Origin: Oscillospiraceae bacterium
GTDB lineage: Bacteria; Bacillota; Clostridia; Oscillospirales; Acutalibacteraceae
Direction of reading: 5' to 3'
NCBI GenBank assembly: GCA_031256825.1
Contig: JAIRPV010000028.1
Coordinates: 1-64,000 of the forward strand
DNA: 64,000 nucleotides
In this document: positions 43,276 to 53,110 of the stretch, piece after piece
Numbering within the stretch: position 1 is the first letter of the stretch
Layout of the letters: each line of letters opens with the position of its first letter
Notes under the pieces: generated by a model
The model's input: only the letters and a program-made list of their open reading frames with translations
The model's database searches: none
What the model was told of the DNA's origin: nothing
Made by a program: the position numbers and the translations under genes

Positions 43276-44352
43276 ATGAAACGAATTGCCGCGCTGGCAG
43301 CGCTTTTGCTGATTTTTTCTTCGGCCTGCGGCTCGCGCCCGGCGCAGCCCGCCGCGCCAACCACAGTCGGCATCCCCACCACCACAGAACCGCCGACCAC
43401 AACCGAAGACCCCAACCCAACCGCCCCGCCCGTGCCGGAAGACACGCCGGTGACGATGAAGAACAATATCCTGATCGTAGGCGACCGCGCTATGGGGGGC
43501 TATGGGTTCGATCGCACCGTGAACACAAACTACACAAAGCTTGTCAACCGCTTCGCCGAAAAATACCAGGATCAGCTCAGGACAAGCGTCATTTTGGCTC
43601 CCCTGCCCTGCGAATTTTACCTCCCGGCGGGCAAAAGCCAAAGCAGCAGCCAAAAAGAGGCCCTGGCGTTCATCGGCGGGCAATTGTTGGATCGCGTCAA
43701 TTTTGTGAATATTTATAACACCATCGTGCGCCACGTAACGGAGTATCTTTACTTCCGCACGGATCACCACTGGACAGGCCTTGCCGCCTACTATGCCTAC
43801 GCCGATTACATGCGCTCCCTGGGGCTGACGGCCGCCCCGCTGGAAACTTACGAAAGCTATGAGCACAGCCCCTTCCTGGGTTCGCTTTATCTTTGGGCGG
43901 GCAAACCCGCCGTTTTAAAAGAACATCCCGACACCTGCGTGGTCTATCGGCCGCTGCACGGCTATGAGCAAACCATCTACTATAACGGCCTGAGCCGCGG
44001 CGCAAGCGTGATGAACATGCTCGGGCGCAGCCCGGAGGAATTTACGGGCAGCGAAAAATACCTGGCCTACGCGGGGGGCGATCCGCCCTACCAAAAAATT
44101 ATCACCGAAAACAAAACAGGCCGGAACGTGCTGGTCTTCAAAGAGTCGTTCGCCAACGCCATGCTGCCCTTCCTTGTGGAGCACTTTGAAGAAATCCATG
44201 TGATCGATTACCGCTATTTTACCGATGGCTCGTGCGACGCGATTATCCGCGACAACGGGATCAACGAAGCGCTGTTCATGCATTATATCGGCGCGGCCGG
44301 AACCGGTTCCAATGTGGTGAAATTGCAGAAAGTGCTGGGGGTGCAGTACTAA
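43276..44352 (+). CDS. DHHW-family lipoprotein, paralogue of the previous gene
   Basis: The 358-residue product is led by a lipoprotein-like signal (Cys18 in LIFSSAC), then a Thr/Pro linker (residues 28-55). The DHHW domain follows, with YLYFRTDHHWTGLAAYYAYA, FLGSLYLWAGKPAVLKEHPD, NVLVFKESFANAMLPFLVEH and HVIDYRYFTDG. It shares every block with its upstream neighbour but lacks the N-terminal AlgX-like segment, so it is a shortened paralogue exposed on the outer face. A role in polymer O-acetylation with the MBOAT is inferred. Confidence 0.85.
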   Translation: MKRIAALAALLLIFSSACGSRPAQPAAPTTVGIPTTTEPPTTTEDPNPTAPPVPEDTPVTMKNNILIVGDRAMGGYGFDRTVNTNYTKLVNRFAEKYQDQLRTSVILAPLPCEFYLPAGKSQSSSQKEALAFIGGQLLDRVNFVNIYNTIVRHVTEYLYFRTDHHWTGLAAYYAYADYMRSLGLTAAPLETYESYEHSPFLGSLYLWAGKPAVLKEHPDTCVVYRPLHGYEQTIYYNGLSRGASVMNMLGRSPEEFTGSEKYLAYAGGDPPYQKIITENKTGRNVLVFKESFANAMLPFLVEHFEEIHVIDYRYFTDGSCDAIIRDNGINEALFMHYIGAAGTGSNVVKLQKVLGVQY

Positions 44353-44369
44353 AAATTTTCATTAACCCC

Positions 44370-44398
44370 TTGCAACTTTCGTTCCAATATGGTATCCT
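44370..44398 (+). promoter_or_regulatory. promoter of the YfhO gene
   Basis: TTGCAA (44370-44375) and TATCCT (44393-44398) are 17 nt apart, 44 bp before the start codon. Confidence 0.65.
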
Positions 44399-44442
44399 TA
44401 AAGGGAAAAGACAAGCCTTGATAGAATGTGAGGGAAATGCTT

Positions 44443-47400
44443 ATGGCGGACATGATGCAGCTTGGCCCGGAACCCCAGGCCGGGCGCAGCTCTTCGACGG
44501 GCGCGCGCGCGGCGCGGCGGCTGATAGAAAACCGTTACGTTTGGCTGGCGTTTTTTGTTTCGGCGGGACTGATGATCTTTGTCTGGTTCTGCCTGGGAAT
44601 GATCCCCTTTGGGGGCAAGACCATTCTGCGCATGGATCTGTATCATCAATACGCGCCGCTGTTCGCGGAACTATTGGAACGGCTCAAAGCCGGGCGCAGT
44701 TTGCTGTATTCCTGGGACACGGGCCTTGGCGGCAATTTTTTAGGCAACTTTTATAACTATCTGGCAAGCCCGGCGGGCCTTCTGGTGCTGCTGTTCGGGC
44801 ATAACAACATTCCGGAAGCCATCGGCGTGATGATCCTGCTCAAGTGCGCCGTCGCCTCCGGGGCCTTCGCCTGGTTCCTGCGGCGCGCGTTCAAAAAAAA
44901 TGACGCTTCCATCATGGCATTCGGGGTGCTTTATTCCTTTTGCGGGTTCTTCATCGCGTACTACTGGAACGTGATGTGGATTGACGCGATGGCGCTGCTG
45001 CCCATTGTAGCCTTTGGCGTTATGCAGATTGTGCGCGAGCGCCGCTTCGGCTGCTATTCCATCAGCCTGGCGCTGACGCTGGTGTGCAATTATTACATGG
45101 GCTTTATGGTCTGCATCTTCAGCGTGCTGTTTTTCCTTGCGCGGTGGTTCATGGAAAAAGAACCGGCGCAAGGGCGGCAGGCCCAAAAAGAGCAGGCCCG
45201 CCGCCGCGCGGCAAGCGTTGGGCTGTTCGCGCTGGGCTCGCTGCTGGCGGGGGCGCTGGCGGCGTTTGCGCTGCTGCCGGTGTTTTTCGCGCTGCGCAGC
45301 AGTTCGGCCACAGGGAACGAATTCCCCGGCAAAGACGCGCTGGGGCATTACTTCAACATCTTCGATTTCCTGGCCAATCACCTGGCCGACGTCACTCCCA
45401 CCATCCGATCCAGCGGGGACGACGTTTTGCCAAACGTCTATTGCGGCGTGATCACGCTGCTGCTGGTGCCGCTGTATCTGCTCGTGCCGTCGAAGTTCGT
45501 TCCCTCGCGCGAAAAACTGGCGCACATCCTGCTGCTGGGCTTCCTGTTCTTCAGCTTTAATACCCATGCGCTCAATTTTGTCTGGCACGCCATGCACTTT
45601 CCGAACGACCTGCCCTATCGTTTTTCGTTTATTTATTCCTTCCTGCTGCTCTTTATCGCCTTCCGCACGCTGCAATACATACGCAAAATCCCCCTGAAGG
45701 GCATACTGGGCGTGAGCGCGTTCGCGATGCTTTTTGTTGTTCTGGCCGAAAAAATCGGCAGCAAAAACTTGCAGGACATTACGGTTTATCTGAACCTGGC
45801 GTTCCTGGCGGCCTATACGCTGCTCTTTTCGGCCATGCACAAATCCGACGCGAAAAAACAGGCATCACTGGCTCTGCTGCTGTTTTGCTGCGTGATAACG
45901 GAAGTGTGCGCGGCGGACGCGCAGAACTTTGAAATTACCCAGCAAAAAATCAACTATACCATAGATTTGGCGGATTTCCAAAAAGTGAAATCCCATATTG
46001 AGGCCGCCGACAAAGATTTTTACCGGCTGGAACTCACCGATCTGCGCACGCGCATGGATCCTGCCTGGTACGATTACCGCGGCGTTTCCACGTTTTCGTC
46101 CATGGCCTACCAAAAAACCGCCAATTTAGAAAACCGGCTGGGTCTGGGTGGCAACTTCATCAATTCCTACACCTATAACCCCAACACGCCGGTCTATAAC
46201 GCCATGCACAACATCAAATATCTGGTGGAAAACCAAAACTTCCAGCCGCGGCCCGAGTCGCCCGGCCGGGGCAGTTCGTTCCTGAGCGTCCTCAACCCGC
46301 TGTTTTATATCAAGCGCAGCGAGTGGACGCGCGAACGGTTCACTGTGTTCGAAAACAAATATCCCCTGTCGCTGGGCTTTTGGGTGAACGACGCGGTGCG
46401 CTATTGGGAAACCGCCGCGCCCGACTCCTATGCCACGCCCGATCCGTTCGACTTGCAGGATCGGTTCTGGTCGCTCGCCAGCGGCGTTGAAGACGTGTTT
46501 ATGCCGCTGGATATGGAACTGGATGCGGATTACTACAACTATAGCGGGGCAACGGCCAGCAAGAGCGGCACCTATGTGAGCTTCAACGGCAAACCGGCCG
46601 AAAAAGAAGTGAGCCTGCCGTTCACACTGACGACAGAAACGGCGCAAAACGCCTATATCTTTGCGGAAGCAAACTATATCAGCGCCATCAAAGTCAACCG
46701 CGAGGGCGGGCCGAACGACGCGCCCGGCACGTCGCAATACCGCTCCCACGACGAAAAAGCGGTTTGGGATTTGGGCATGGTCACGCCGGAAGAGCCGCTG
46801 TCGCTCGAAATTATGCTCAGCGGCGAAGACGCGCCGGAATCGGGCGGGTTCAACGTTTATACCTACGGGCTGAACCTGGATTCCTTCCTGGAAGGTTACG
46901 AAACGCTGGCAAAAAGCGCGCTGCAAATCAAGCAGCACAGCGATACCCTGATTCAGGGCAGCGTTGCCGCCCCCGCAAAGGGATTGCTCTACACCTCCAT
47001 TCCATACGACAAAGGCTGGCAGGTCAGCATTGACGGCAAACGCGTGCCGGTTTCCAAATATGTGGCCGTGGGCGACTGGCAGGTAACGCGCAAGTCCTTC
47101 CTGAAAGAGAATTTCCCGGCGCTGCACCAAAAGCTGGCCGCGCGCGGCTGGGTGCCGGAGGAATACCATACCGCGCAGGGCGGTCTGCTGGCTGTGCCGC
47201 TGGAGGCCGGGCAACACAACGTTACGCTGAAGTTTGTTCCGCAGGGGTACCGCGCCGGCATGCTGATTTCCGGCGGGGCGCTGGTGCTGCTGGCGCTGTG
47301 CGGGCTGCTTTCCGAGCTTTTGCGCCGCAGGAAGGCAAAGCCGGAACCGCGTATGGCGGAAGGGCCTATGTTTTCTACCGAAGGCCTGCCGGATGGCGCG

Positions 47401-47709
47401 TTTTCGCTGGACGACGAAGACGAGGATTCGCTGCCGCCGCCGTTTTTCCCGCCCCTGAGCGCCGCGCCGCCTGCGCCGGAAGACAATCCGCCGCCGCCCG
47501 CCGCCGAGCCGCCGCCGGAACCGCAGCCGGAACCACCGCCGCAGGATCCGCCGGAAGAAGCCGCCGCGCCGGAACCGCCGCCGCCCAGCCTGAGCGACAA
47601 ACTGCAAGAGATCAAGGCGCGGGCAGAGGAATTGCAGCGCAAAATGCAGATGGGGCCAGAACCCCACGGCGACGAACCGGATGACGGGCAGCATTTTCGG
47701 CTCATCTAA
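44443..47709 (+). CDS. YfhO-family multi-pass membrane protein
   Basis: The 1088-residue product resembles YfhO (PF09586), a GT-C-like membrane protein implicated in glycosylation of lipoteichoic acid. It has 12 or more membrane segments in the first 450 residues, with ILRMDLYHQYAPLFAELLER, WDTGLGGNFLGNFYNYLASP and FIAYYWNVMWIDAMALLPIV, the usual DLxxQY/WDxxxGxG block. A large outer domain (residues 480-930) ends in YTSIPYDKGWQVSIDGKRV. A last helix and a long cytoplasmic tail of about 140 residues follow. The tail is very rich in Pro and Glu and ends in a coiled coil (LSDKLQEIKARAEELQRKMQ). The tail is unusual. The ATG at 44443 has GAGGGA seven bases upstream. Confidence 0.88.
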   Translation: MADMMQLGPEPQAGRSSSTGARAARRLIENRYVWLAFFVSAGLMIFVWFCLGMIPFGGKTILRMDLYHQYAPLFAELLERLKAGRSLLYSWDTGLGGNFLGNFYNYLASPAGLLVLLFGHNNIPEAIGVMILLKCAVASGAFAWFLRRAFKKNDASIMAFGVLYSFCGFFIAYYWNVMWIDAMALLPIVAFGVMQIVRERRFGCYSISLALTLVCNYYMGFMVCIFSVLFFLARWFMEKEPAQGRQAQKEQARRRAASVGLFALGSLLAGALAAFALLPVFFALRSSSATGNEFPGKDALGHYFNIFDFLANHLADVTPTIRSSGDDVLPNVYCGVITLLLVPLYLLVPSKFVPSREKLAHILLLGFLFFSFNTHALNFVWHAMHFPNDLPYRFSFIYSFLLLFIAFRTLQYIRKIPLKGILGVSAFAMLFVVLAEKIGSKNLQDITVYLNLAFLAAYTLLFSAMHKSDAKKQASLALLLFCCVITEVCAADAQNFEITQQKINYTIDLADFQKVKSHIEAADKDFYRLELTDLRTRMDPAWYDYRGVSTFSSMAYQKTANLENRLGLGGNFINSYTYNPNTPVYNAMHNIKYLVENQNFQPRPESPGRGSSFLSVLNPLFYIKRSEWTRERFTVFENKYPLSLGFWVNDAVRYWETAAPDSYATPDPFDLQDRFWSLASGVEDVFMPLDMELDADYYNYSGATASKSGTYVSFNGKPAEKEVSLPFTLTTETAQNAYIFAEANYISAIKVNREGGPNDAPGTSQYRSHDEKAVWDLGMVTPEEPLSLEIMLSGEDAPESGGFNVYTYGLNLDSFLEGYETLAKSALQIKQHSDTLIQGSVAAPAKGLLYTSIPYDKGWQVSIDGKRVPVSKYVAVGDWQVTRKSFLKENFPALHQKLAARGWVPEEYHTAQGGLLAVPLEAGQHNVTLKFVPQGYRAGMLISGGALVLLALCGLLSELLRRRKAKPEPRMAEGPMFSTEGLPDGAFSLDDEDEDSLPPPFFPPLSAAPPAPEDNPPPPAAEPPPEPQPEPPPQDPPEEAAAPEPPPPSLSDKLQEIKARAEELQRKMQMGPEPHGDEPDDGQHFRLI

Positions 47710-47734
47710 CCTCAACCATTCCTAAAAAACGCCC

Positions 47735-47774
47735 CGCCCCGGACAGCTTTTCAACTGCCCGGGGCGAGGTTTTT
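47735..47774 (+). terminator. intrinsic terminator after the YfhO gene
   Basis: CGCCCCGGACAG (47735-47746) pairs with CTGCCCGGGGCG (47755-47766) with one bulge, followed by AGGTTTTT. Confidence 0.8.
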
Positions 47775-47817
47775 ACCAACCGAAAGAAAGGAGAGAAATC
47801 AAGTTTGCGCCGGGACT

Positions 47818-50229
47818 TCATCTGGTTGCGAAATAAACCCAAGGGCTTTCCGTCGTTGTCCCGTTGATCACAACGAACGTTTGGATGCGGTAGTTTGTCG
47901 CGGCATCCAGCCCGGCGTGGTTCAGCTCAATCGCGTTGGCGGCCTTGTTGAATTCGCCTCCGCCGCCGTTATAGGGGGTTCCGTTGGCATACTGAATGGT
48001 GTAGCCGTAACGGTCAATCTGAACCGCCGGGCTGATATTGAGCGAAAAGCGGATTTCGCGATCGCCAACAGACGTCAGGTTGGTGGTAACACTCGGCTTG
48101 GGCGCGGCGGCCTGGCTGGTGGTAAAGCTCTGCCATGCCCCCGTATACGTCTTGCCGCCAATGACCACGTACATCTGCACGCGGTAGGCCGTGCCGGGTT
48201 GCAGGCCGGTCAGCGCGGCGCTTACGCTGCCCGCGTTCGCGTTCATTGCCTGGGAATTTTGCTGCGCCGGCTGGCCGTTGGCATATTGCAGGGTATAGCC
48301 GTAGCTGCTCACAAAGCTGGCCGGGCTGATGGTCAGGCCGATGGCGGCGCTCCCGTCCGTGAGGTTTGATACGGCCGCGGGCGACACTGTGATATTGGCG
48401 GCCTTGGTCGTAAAGCTCTGCCAGGCGCCCGTATACGTCTTGCCGCCAATGACTGCGTACATCTGCACGCGGTAGGCCGTGCCGGGTTGCAGGGCGGACA
48501 GCTGAAATCCAACATTGCCCGCGTTCGCGTTCATGGTCTGGGAATTCTGCTGCACCGTCAGGCCGCCGGCGTTTTGCAGCGTGTAGCCGTAGCCGCTCAC
48601 AAAGCTGGCCGGGCTGATGGTCAGGCCAACGGTGGCGCTCCGATCCGTGAGGTTCGTTACCGCCGCAGGCGACACCGTGATATTGGCGGCCTTGGTCGTA
48701 AAGCTCTGCCAGCCGGCGTAGTAGGTTTTGCCGTTGACAACCGCAAACATCTGCGCGCGGTAGGTTGTGTTTGCCTGAAGGTTGGTCAGGGTGCAGCTGA
48801 GGCTGTTCGCGTTGGCGTTTTTCGTCAGTGTGTTTTGCTTCGCCAATGTGCCGTTGGCGTATTGCAGCGTATAGCCATAGCTGGCCACAAAGCTCGTTGG
48901 GCTGAGGTTGATGGCAAGCACAGCGCCGTTTTCTGTCGTTTGGCTGACTGCCGTTGTGGAAATCGCGATATTGGCGCTCAGCGTTGTAAACGTTTTCCAC
49001 TCGCCGGCGATCGATTTGCCGTTGATGACCGCAGCCATCTGCACGCGGTAGGCGGTGCCGGGAGACAGGCCGGTGAGGGCGCAGCTGAGAGCGGAAACGC
49101 TCGCGTTTTTGTCGAACGAAGCGGTGCGAACCGCACGGCCGTCGCTGTATTGCAAGGTGTAGCTGTATTGCGTAACAAAGCTGGCCGGAGAAATGCTCAG
49201 GGCAACGGTCGCCCCGGTTTCTTTGATATCGCTCACCCCGGCAGCAGTCACCGTAACATTGGCGGCCTTGGTTGTAAAGCTTTGCCACGCGCCCGTATAA
49301 ATGCGGGACGCGCTGATCACATACATCTGCACGCGGTAGGCTGTGTTGGGCTGCAAGTTCTGCAAAGCGCAGCTCACGTTCGAAACATTGGCGTTCTTGT
49401 TGAACGAAGCGGCTTTTACGGGCCGCCCGCCGGCGGTTTGCAGGGTGTAGCCATATTCGCTCACCTGCACGGCGGGGGAAACGTTCAGCCCAATGGTCGC
49501 GCCGGTTTCGGTCAGGTTGCTCAGATCGGCCGGGCTTACGGTGATCTTCGGGCTGGTCTGCGCCGGTTTTGTGCTGAAGGTTTGCCACGCGCCCTGGTAG
49601 GTTTTCCCCTGAATGATGGCGTACATGCGCACGCGGTAGGCCGTGCCGCTCTTCAGGTTCCCGGGCAGCGCGCAGCTCAGGGCGGCGGCGCTGGCATTTT
49701 TGGCATAGGAGTTTTTGCGCACGGCTTTGCCGTTGGCATATTGCAGCTCATAGCCGTATTCGCTCACAACCCGCGCCGGCGTAATTTTCAGGCCCACAGT
49801 CGCGCTGCTGGCTGTGATTTTGCTGACAGCCTGCGCGGTCACTTTGACCGCCGGGGGCGCTTTGCGCGTTGTGAACGTCTTCCAGCCGGTTCGGTAGGTC
49901 TGCCCTTTGATGATGGCAAAGGATCGCACGCGGTAGGCCGTGTTGGCCTTCAGGCCGGTCAGGGTGTAGCTGATGGACGAAACGGCGGCGTTTTTCGCAA
50001 TTGTGCTGGAACGCACCGCCTTGCCGTTGGCCAGCTGCAAGTTGTAACCATATTTGGCTACATAGCTCTTCTGCGAAAGTTTTAGCCCCGCCGAAGCGCT
50101 TTTGTGCGTGATGTTGGTGATGGGCTTGGAACTTGCCGTAATGCCCGCCGCGCTGCCGAATATGGTGCAAGCGCCCACCAGCAAAACAACCGCCAGCGCG
50201 AGGGCAAGGGCGCGCTTCATCTTCTTCAT
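47818..50229 (-). CDS. Secreted protein of eight fibronectin-III-like repeats
   Basis: The 803-residue product has a signal peptide (residues 1-28) followed by eight tandem domains of 92-98 residues. Each has the pattern VSNLTDGSATIGLTISPASF, then YGYTLQYANG, then GTAYRVQMYAVIGGKTYTGA and WQSFTTKAA. The beta-sandwich layout and the LxPGTxYxV motif are those of fibronectin type III domains. No catalytic domain, sorting signal or membrane anchor is visible, so it may be released or held by other wall components. Repeats 6 and 7 are nearly identical at DNA level (about 48100-48700), which suggests recent expansion. The binding partner is unknown. Confidence 0.8.
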   Translation of the reverse strand: MKKMKRALALALAVVLLVGACTIFGSAAGITASSKPITNITHKSASAGLKLSQKSYVAKYGYNLQLANGKAVRSSTIAKNAAVSSISYTLTGLKANTAYRVRSFAIIKGQTYRTGWKTFTTRKAPPAVKVTAQAVSKITASSATVGLKITPARVVSEYGYELQYANGKAVRKNSYAKNASAAALSCALPGNLKSGTAYRVRMYAIIQGKTYQGAWQTFSTKPAQTSPKITVSPADLSNLTETGATIGLNVSPAVQVSEYGYTLQTAGGRPVKAASFNKNANVSNVSCALQNLQPNTAYRVQMYVISASRIYTGAWQSFTTKAANVTVTAAGVSDIKETGATVALSISPASFVTQYSYTLQYSDGRAVRTASFDKNASVSALSCALTGLSPGTAYRVQMAAVINGKSIAGEWKTFTTLSANIAISTTAVSQTTENGAVLAINLSPTSFVASYGYTLQYANGTLAKQNTLTKNANANSLSCTLTNLQANTTYRAQMFAVVNGKTYYAGWQSFTTKAANITVSPAAVTNLTDRSATVGLTISPASFVSGYGYTLQNAGGLTVQQNSQTMNANAGNVGFQLSALQPGTAYRVQMYAVIGGKTYTGAWQSFTTKAANITVSPAAVSNLTDGSAAIGLTISPASFVSSYGYTLQYANGQPAQQNSQAMNANAGSVSAALTGLQPGTAYRVQMYVVIGGKTYTGAWQSFTTSQAAAPKPSVTTNLTSVGDREIRFSLNISPAVQIDRYGYTIQYANGTPYNGGGGEFNKAANAIELNHAGLDAATNYRIQTFVVINGTTTESPWVYFATR

Positions 50230-50353
50230 TGGTTCTTCCTCCTCGGAATAAAATTTGGTCCTCCATTAGATAAGACGTTTGACGGAAGCAATTTGTTTCA
50301 AAATCAGGTATGAAAATTTTTCCATCTCCGTCTTTTTATCCCCCAGTGATATC

Positions 50354-50382
50354 AGTATAGCACATTTTTTGCATTTCGACAA
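50354..50382 (-). promoter_or_regulatory. promoter of the eight-repeat protein gene
   Basis: On the minus strand TTGTCG (50377-50382) and TATACT (50354-50359) are 17 nt apart. The leader is about 115 nt. The AT-rich stretch 50383-50640 between this and the next promoter shows no gene; a weak stem (AACAAAGCG with CGCTTTTTGTT near 50538-50562) lies in it. Confidence 0.65.
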
Positions 50383-50641
50383 GGAACAATGTTGTTACCG
50401 CAAATAACAATTTGCTATTTTTGTACATTATTCGCATGTTTGACTGTCACAAAACAAGAGCAAAGCGTGAAATTACTGTGATTTTTTCTCAGAACGGCCC
50501 GTTTTGCTTCTGTTTTGGCAACTTTCTGTTGATTTTCCAACAAAGCGTTTCGCGCTTTTTGTTAGAATCCCAACCGTGCGCGCAACGGCATGTTCCGCGC
50601 CCGCAGAGCGCGCATTTGTCTGAAAAAGTCTAAAATAACAC

Positions 50642-50670
50642 TTGAAATGACGGGGCGGATGCGGTATAAT
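50642..50670 (+). promoter_or_regulatory. promoter of fucI
   Basis: TTGAAA (50642-50647) and TATAAT (50665-50670) are 17 nt apart, 35 bp before the start codon. Confidence 0.75.
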
Positions 50671-50705
50671 GGACAAGATGAAACGATCGAAAAGGAGGCC
50701 CCCCT

Positions 50706-52520
50706 ATGCAGAACACATATCCGGCCATCGGCATCCGCCCCATCATTGACGGCCGCTGCGGCGGCGTGCGCGAAAGCCTGGAAGCCAAAACCTGGCAATT
50801 GGCAAACGCCGCCAAGCAGCTGATAGAAAAAAATCTGCGCTATTCCAACGGCGCGCCGGCGCGCTGCGTGCTGCCGCCCTGCACCATTGGCGGCTCGGCT
50901 GAAGCGGCCCGCTGCGCCGAAGCGTTCGCCGCGCAAAACGTTTGCGCAACGCTGAGCGTTACGCCCTGCTGGTGCTACGGCAGCGAGACCATGGATACCG
51001 ACCCGCTGACCATCAAGGCGGTGTGGGGCTTCAACGGCACGGAACGGCCGGGAGCCGTCTATCTTGCGGCAGTCATGGCCGCCCACGCCCAAAACGGCCT
51101 GCCCGCTTTTTCTATCTATGGCCGCGACGTGCAGGACATGGAAGACGAGGTTGTGCCCGATGACGTGCGCGAAAAGATATTGCGCTTCGCGCGCTGCGCT
51201 CTGGCCCTGGGGCAAATGAAAGGCAAAAGCTATGTGGGGATCGGCGGCGTTTCCATGGGCATTGCCGGGAGCTACACGGATGCTTCGGTGATGCAGCGCT
51301 ATTTCGGCATCCGTCCCGAATGGGTGGACATGAGCGAAATCCGCCGCAGGGTGGATCTCGAGATTTACGACAAAGAAGAATACGAAATTGCCCGCGCCTG
51401 GGTGCGGGCCAACTGCCCCGAAGGATTCGACAAAAACGCGGAGCCATCTTCACCGCAGCGCAAAGAATGGGAATGGGATTTCGTGACGAAGATGACGCTG
51501 ATTTGCCGCGATATTTTGCTGGGCAACCCAAAGCTGCTCCAGGCGCGGCCCGGCCCCGAGGCCGCAAAACAGAACGGGGCGCTCGCCGACGGCTGGCGCG
51601 AAGAAGCGTTGGGCCGCAACGCGATTCTGGGCGGCTTTCAGGGGCAGCGGCAATGGACAGATTACATGCCAAACTGCGATTTCACCGAGGCCATGCTGAA
51701 CTCCAGCTTCGACTGGAACGGCAAAAAAGAGCCCCTGCCCTTCGCCACCGAAAACGACGGCCTCAACGGCCTTTCGATGCTTGCGGGCAAGCTGCTCACA
51801 GGCACGGCAAGCATTTTTGCCGACGTGCGCACCTATTGGAGCCCTGCCGCCGTTAAGCGTGTGACAGGGCACGCGCTCGAAGGCAAGGCCGCAGGCGGTA
51901 TCATCCACCTGATCAACTCCGGCGCTGCGGCGCTGGACGCCACAGGCGCGCAGAAAGACGAAAACGGGAAGGCCGTGATCAAGCCCTGGTGGGATGTTAC
52001 GGAAGAAGATATCCAGGCCATGCTGCGCGCCGCCGACTGGTGCCCTGCCGACAAAGGCTATTTTCGCGGCGGCGGCTATTCGTCCCACTTTAAAACGTTG
52101 GCCGAAATGCCCGCTACAATGATGCGCTTTCTGATTGCGGCGGGGGTTGGCCCCATCTTACAGATTGCCGAAGGCTGGACTGTCACCCTGCCGGACGATG
52201 TGCACCGGGCGCTCGATCAGCGCACCGATCCGAGCTGGCCCACCACCTGGTTCGCGCCGCGGATCAACGGCGTTGGCGGCACGGCCTTTGCCGACGTTTA
52301 CAGCGTGATGGCCAACTGGGGCGCCAACCACGGCAGCTTGACCTATGGCCACATCGGCGCGGATTTGATCACCCTGGCCAGCATGCTGCGCATTCCCGTG
52401 GCCCTGCATAATATACCCGATTGCGAGATTTACCGGCCGCACAGCTGGGCCGCCTTCGGCACAAAAGACCTGGAAGCCGCCGATTACCGCGCCTGCGGGG
52501 CGTATGGCCCCAGATTCTGA
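50706..52520 (+). CDS. fucI: L-fucose isomerase
   Basis: The enzyme converts L-fucose to L-fuculose with Mn2+ and also takes D-arabinose. The 604-residue product has the FucI landmarks [67 protein letters not shown] and [17 protein letters not shown]. The C-terminal part has [20 protein letters not shown]. Length matches the 590-residue family norm. It has a promoter and AAAGGAGG. No fuculokinase or aldolase is adjacent, so the pathway must be completed elsewhere. Confidence 0.95.
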   Translation: MQNTYPAIGIRPIIDGRCGGVRESLEAKTWQLANAAKQLIEKNLRYSNGAPARCVLPPCTIGGSAEAARCAEAFAAQNVCATLSVTPCWCYGSETMDTDPLTIKAVWGFNGTERPGAVYLAAVMAAHAQNGLPAFSIYGRDVQDMEDEVVPDDVREKILRFARCALALGQMKGKSYVGIGGVSMGIAGSYTDASVMQRYFGIRPEWVDMSEIRRRVDLEIYDKEEYEIARAWVRANCPEGFDKNAEPSSPQRKEWEWDFVTKMTLICRDILLGNPKLLQARPGPEAAKQNGALADGWREEALGRNAILGGFQGQRQWTDYMPNCDFTEAMLNSSFDWNGKKEPLPFATENDGLNGLSMLAGKLLTGTASIFADVRTYWSPAAVKRVTGHALEGKAAGGIIHLINSGAAALDATGAQKDENGKAVIKPWWDVTEEDIQAMLRAADWCPADKGYFRGGGYSSHFKTLAEMPATMMRFLIAAGVGPILQIAEGWTVTLPDDVHRALDQRTDPSWPTTWFAPRINGVGGTAFADVYSVMANWGANHGSLTYGHIGADLITLASMLRIPVALHNIPDCEIYRPHSWAAFGTKDLEAADYRACGAYGPRF

Positions 52521-52546
52521 TCTCTCCATAGAAAGGAGCTACGCTG

Positions 52547-53020
52547 ATGCAGCTTCTCATTTCCATTCTCTTAACGTTCTTCCAGTTTATCCCCTTCGTT
52601 GGCAACGGCAACGCCGCCGCTGCGGGGCGGGAGCTGGCCGCGCAGGCCGCTTATCATACCTACGTGATCCCCGGCTCAGAAAACTGGAGCATTGCAATCG
52701 CCGTCCCGCTGGACGAAGAACCGTTCCGGCAGCTGTATTCCCCGGCGGTGCTGCGGGCCTTCGCCCGCGAAGCGCAGCAGCTGCAAAAAGAACCCTATCC
52801 CCAGCCCCCCGGCACAACCTATATCTATATGGATGCGCGGCACATTGCCGGCGAAACGCAGCTGCACCTTGTGGGTTATGTGTTCACCACGCTTGCGGGC
52901 GGCGAACAGGGCCTGCTAAAAGAATACCACGAGCGGTTCCGTGTGGCGGATCTGAATGTGGACGAAGACCGCGTTCCGCCCTGGCTGATTGACTTCGTCG
53001 GGCGGTTGTATATGGGATAA
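52547..53020 (+). CDS. Small secreted protein of unknown function
   Basis: The 157-residue product has a hydrophobic N-terminus (LLISILLTFFQFIPFV) that may be a signal peptide or anchor. A mixed alpha/beta domain follows, with WSIAIAVPLDEEPFRQL, TTYIYMDARHIAGETQLHLV and YHERFRVADLNVDEDRVPPW. I do not recognise the family. It starts 26 bp after fucI behind AAAGGAG and may share its transcript. Confidence 0.7.
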   Translation: MQLLISILLTFFQFIPFVGNGNAAAAGRELAAQAAYHTYVIPGSENWSIAIAVPLDEEPFRQLYSPAVLRAFAREAQQLQKEPYPQPPGTTYIYMDARHIAGETQLHLVGYVFTTLAGGEQGLLKEYHERFRVADLNVDEDRVPPWLIDFVGRLYMG

Positions 53021-53110
53021 CAACAGGCGTTTTTCAGCCCGCACCCATAAGAACTTCCCCGCATATGATACAATATCAGGGATTTGTACATATACGGGGA
53101 GGTTTTACTT

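Noticed and set aside
46126..47715. 529-codon minus-strand frame opposite the YfhO gene
   Set aside because: Arg/Phe-rich antisense of the Pro/Glu-rich coding strand; no domain recognised.
48487..50085. 532-codon plus-strand repetitive frame opposite the eight-repeat protein
   Set aside because: Its repeats mirror the coding repeats on the minus strand, which has signal peptide, promoter and ribosome binding site.
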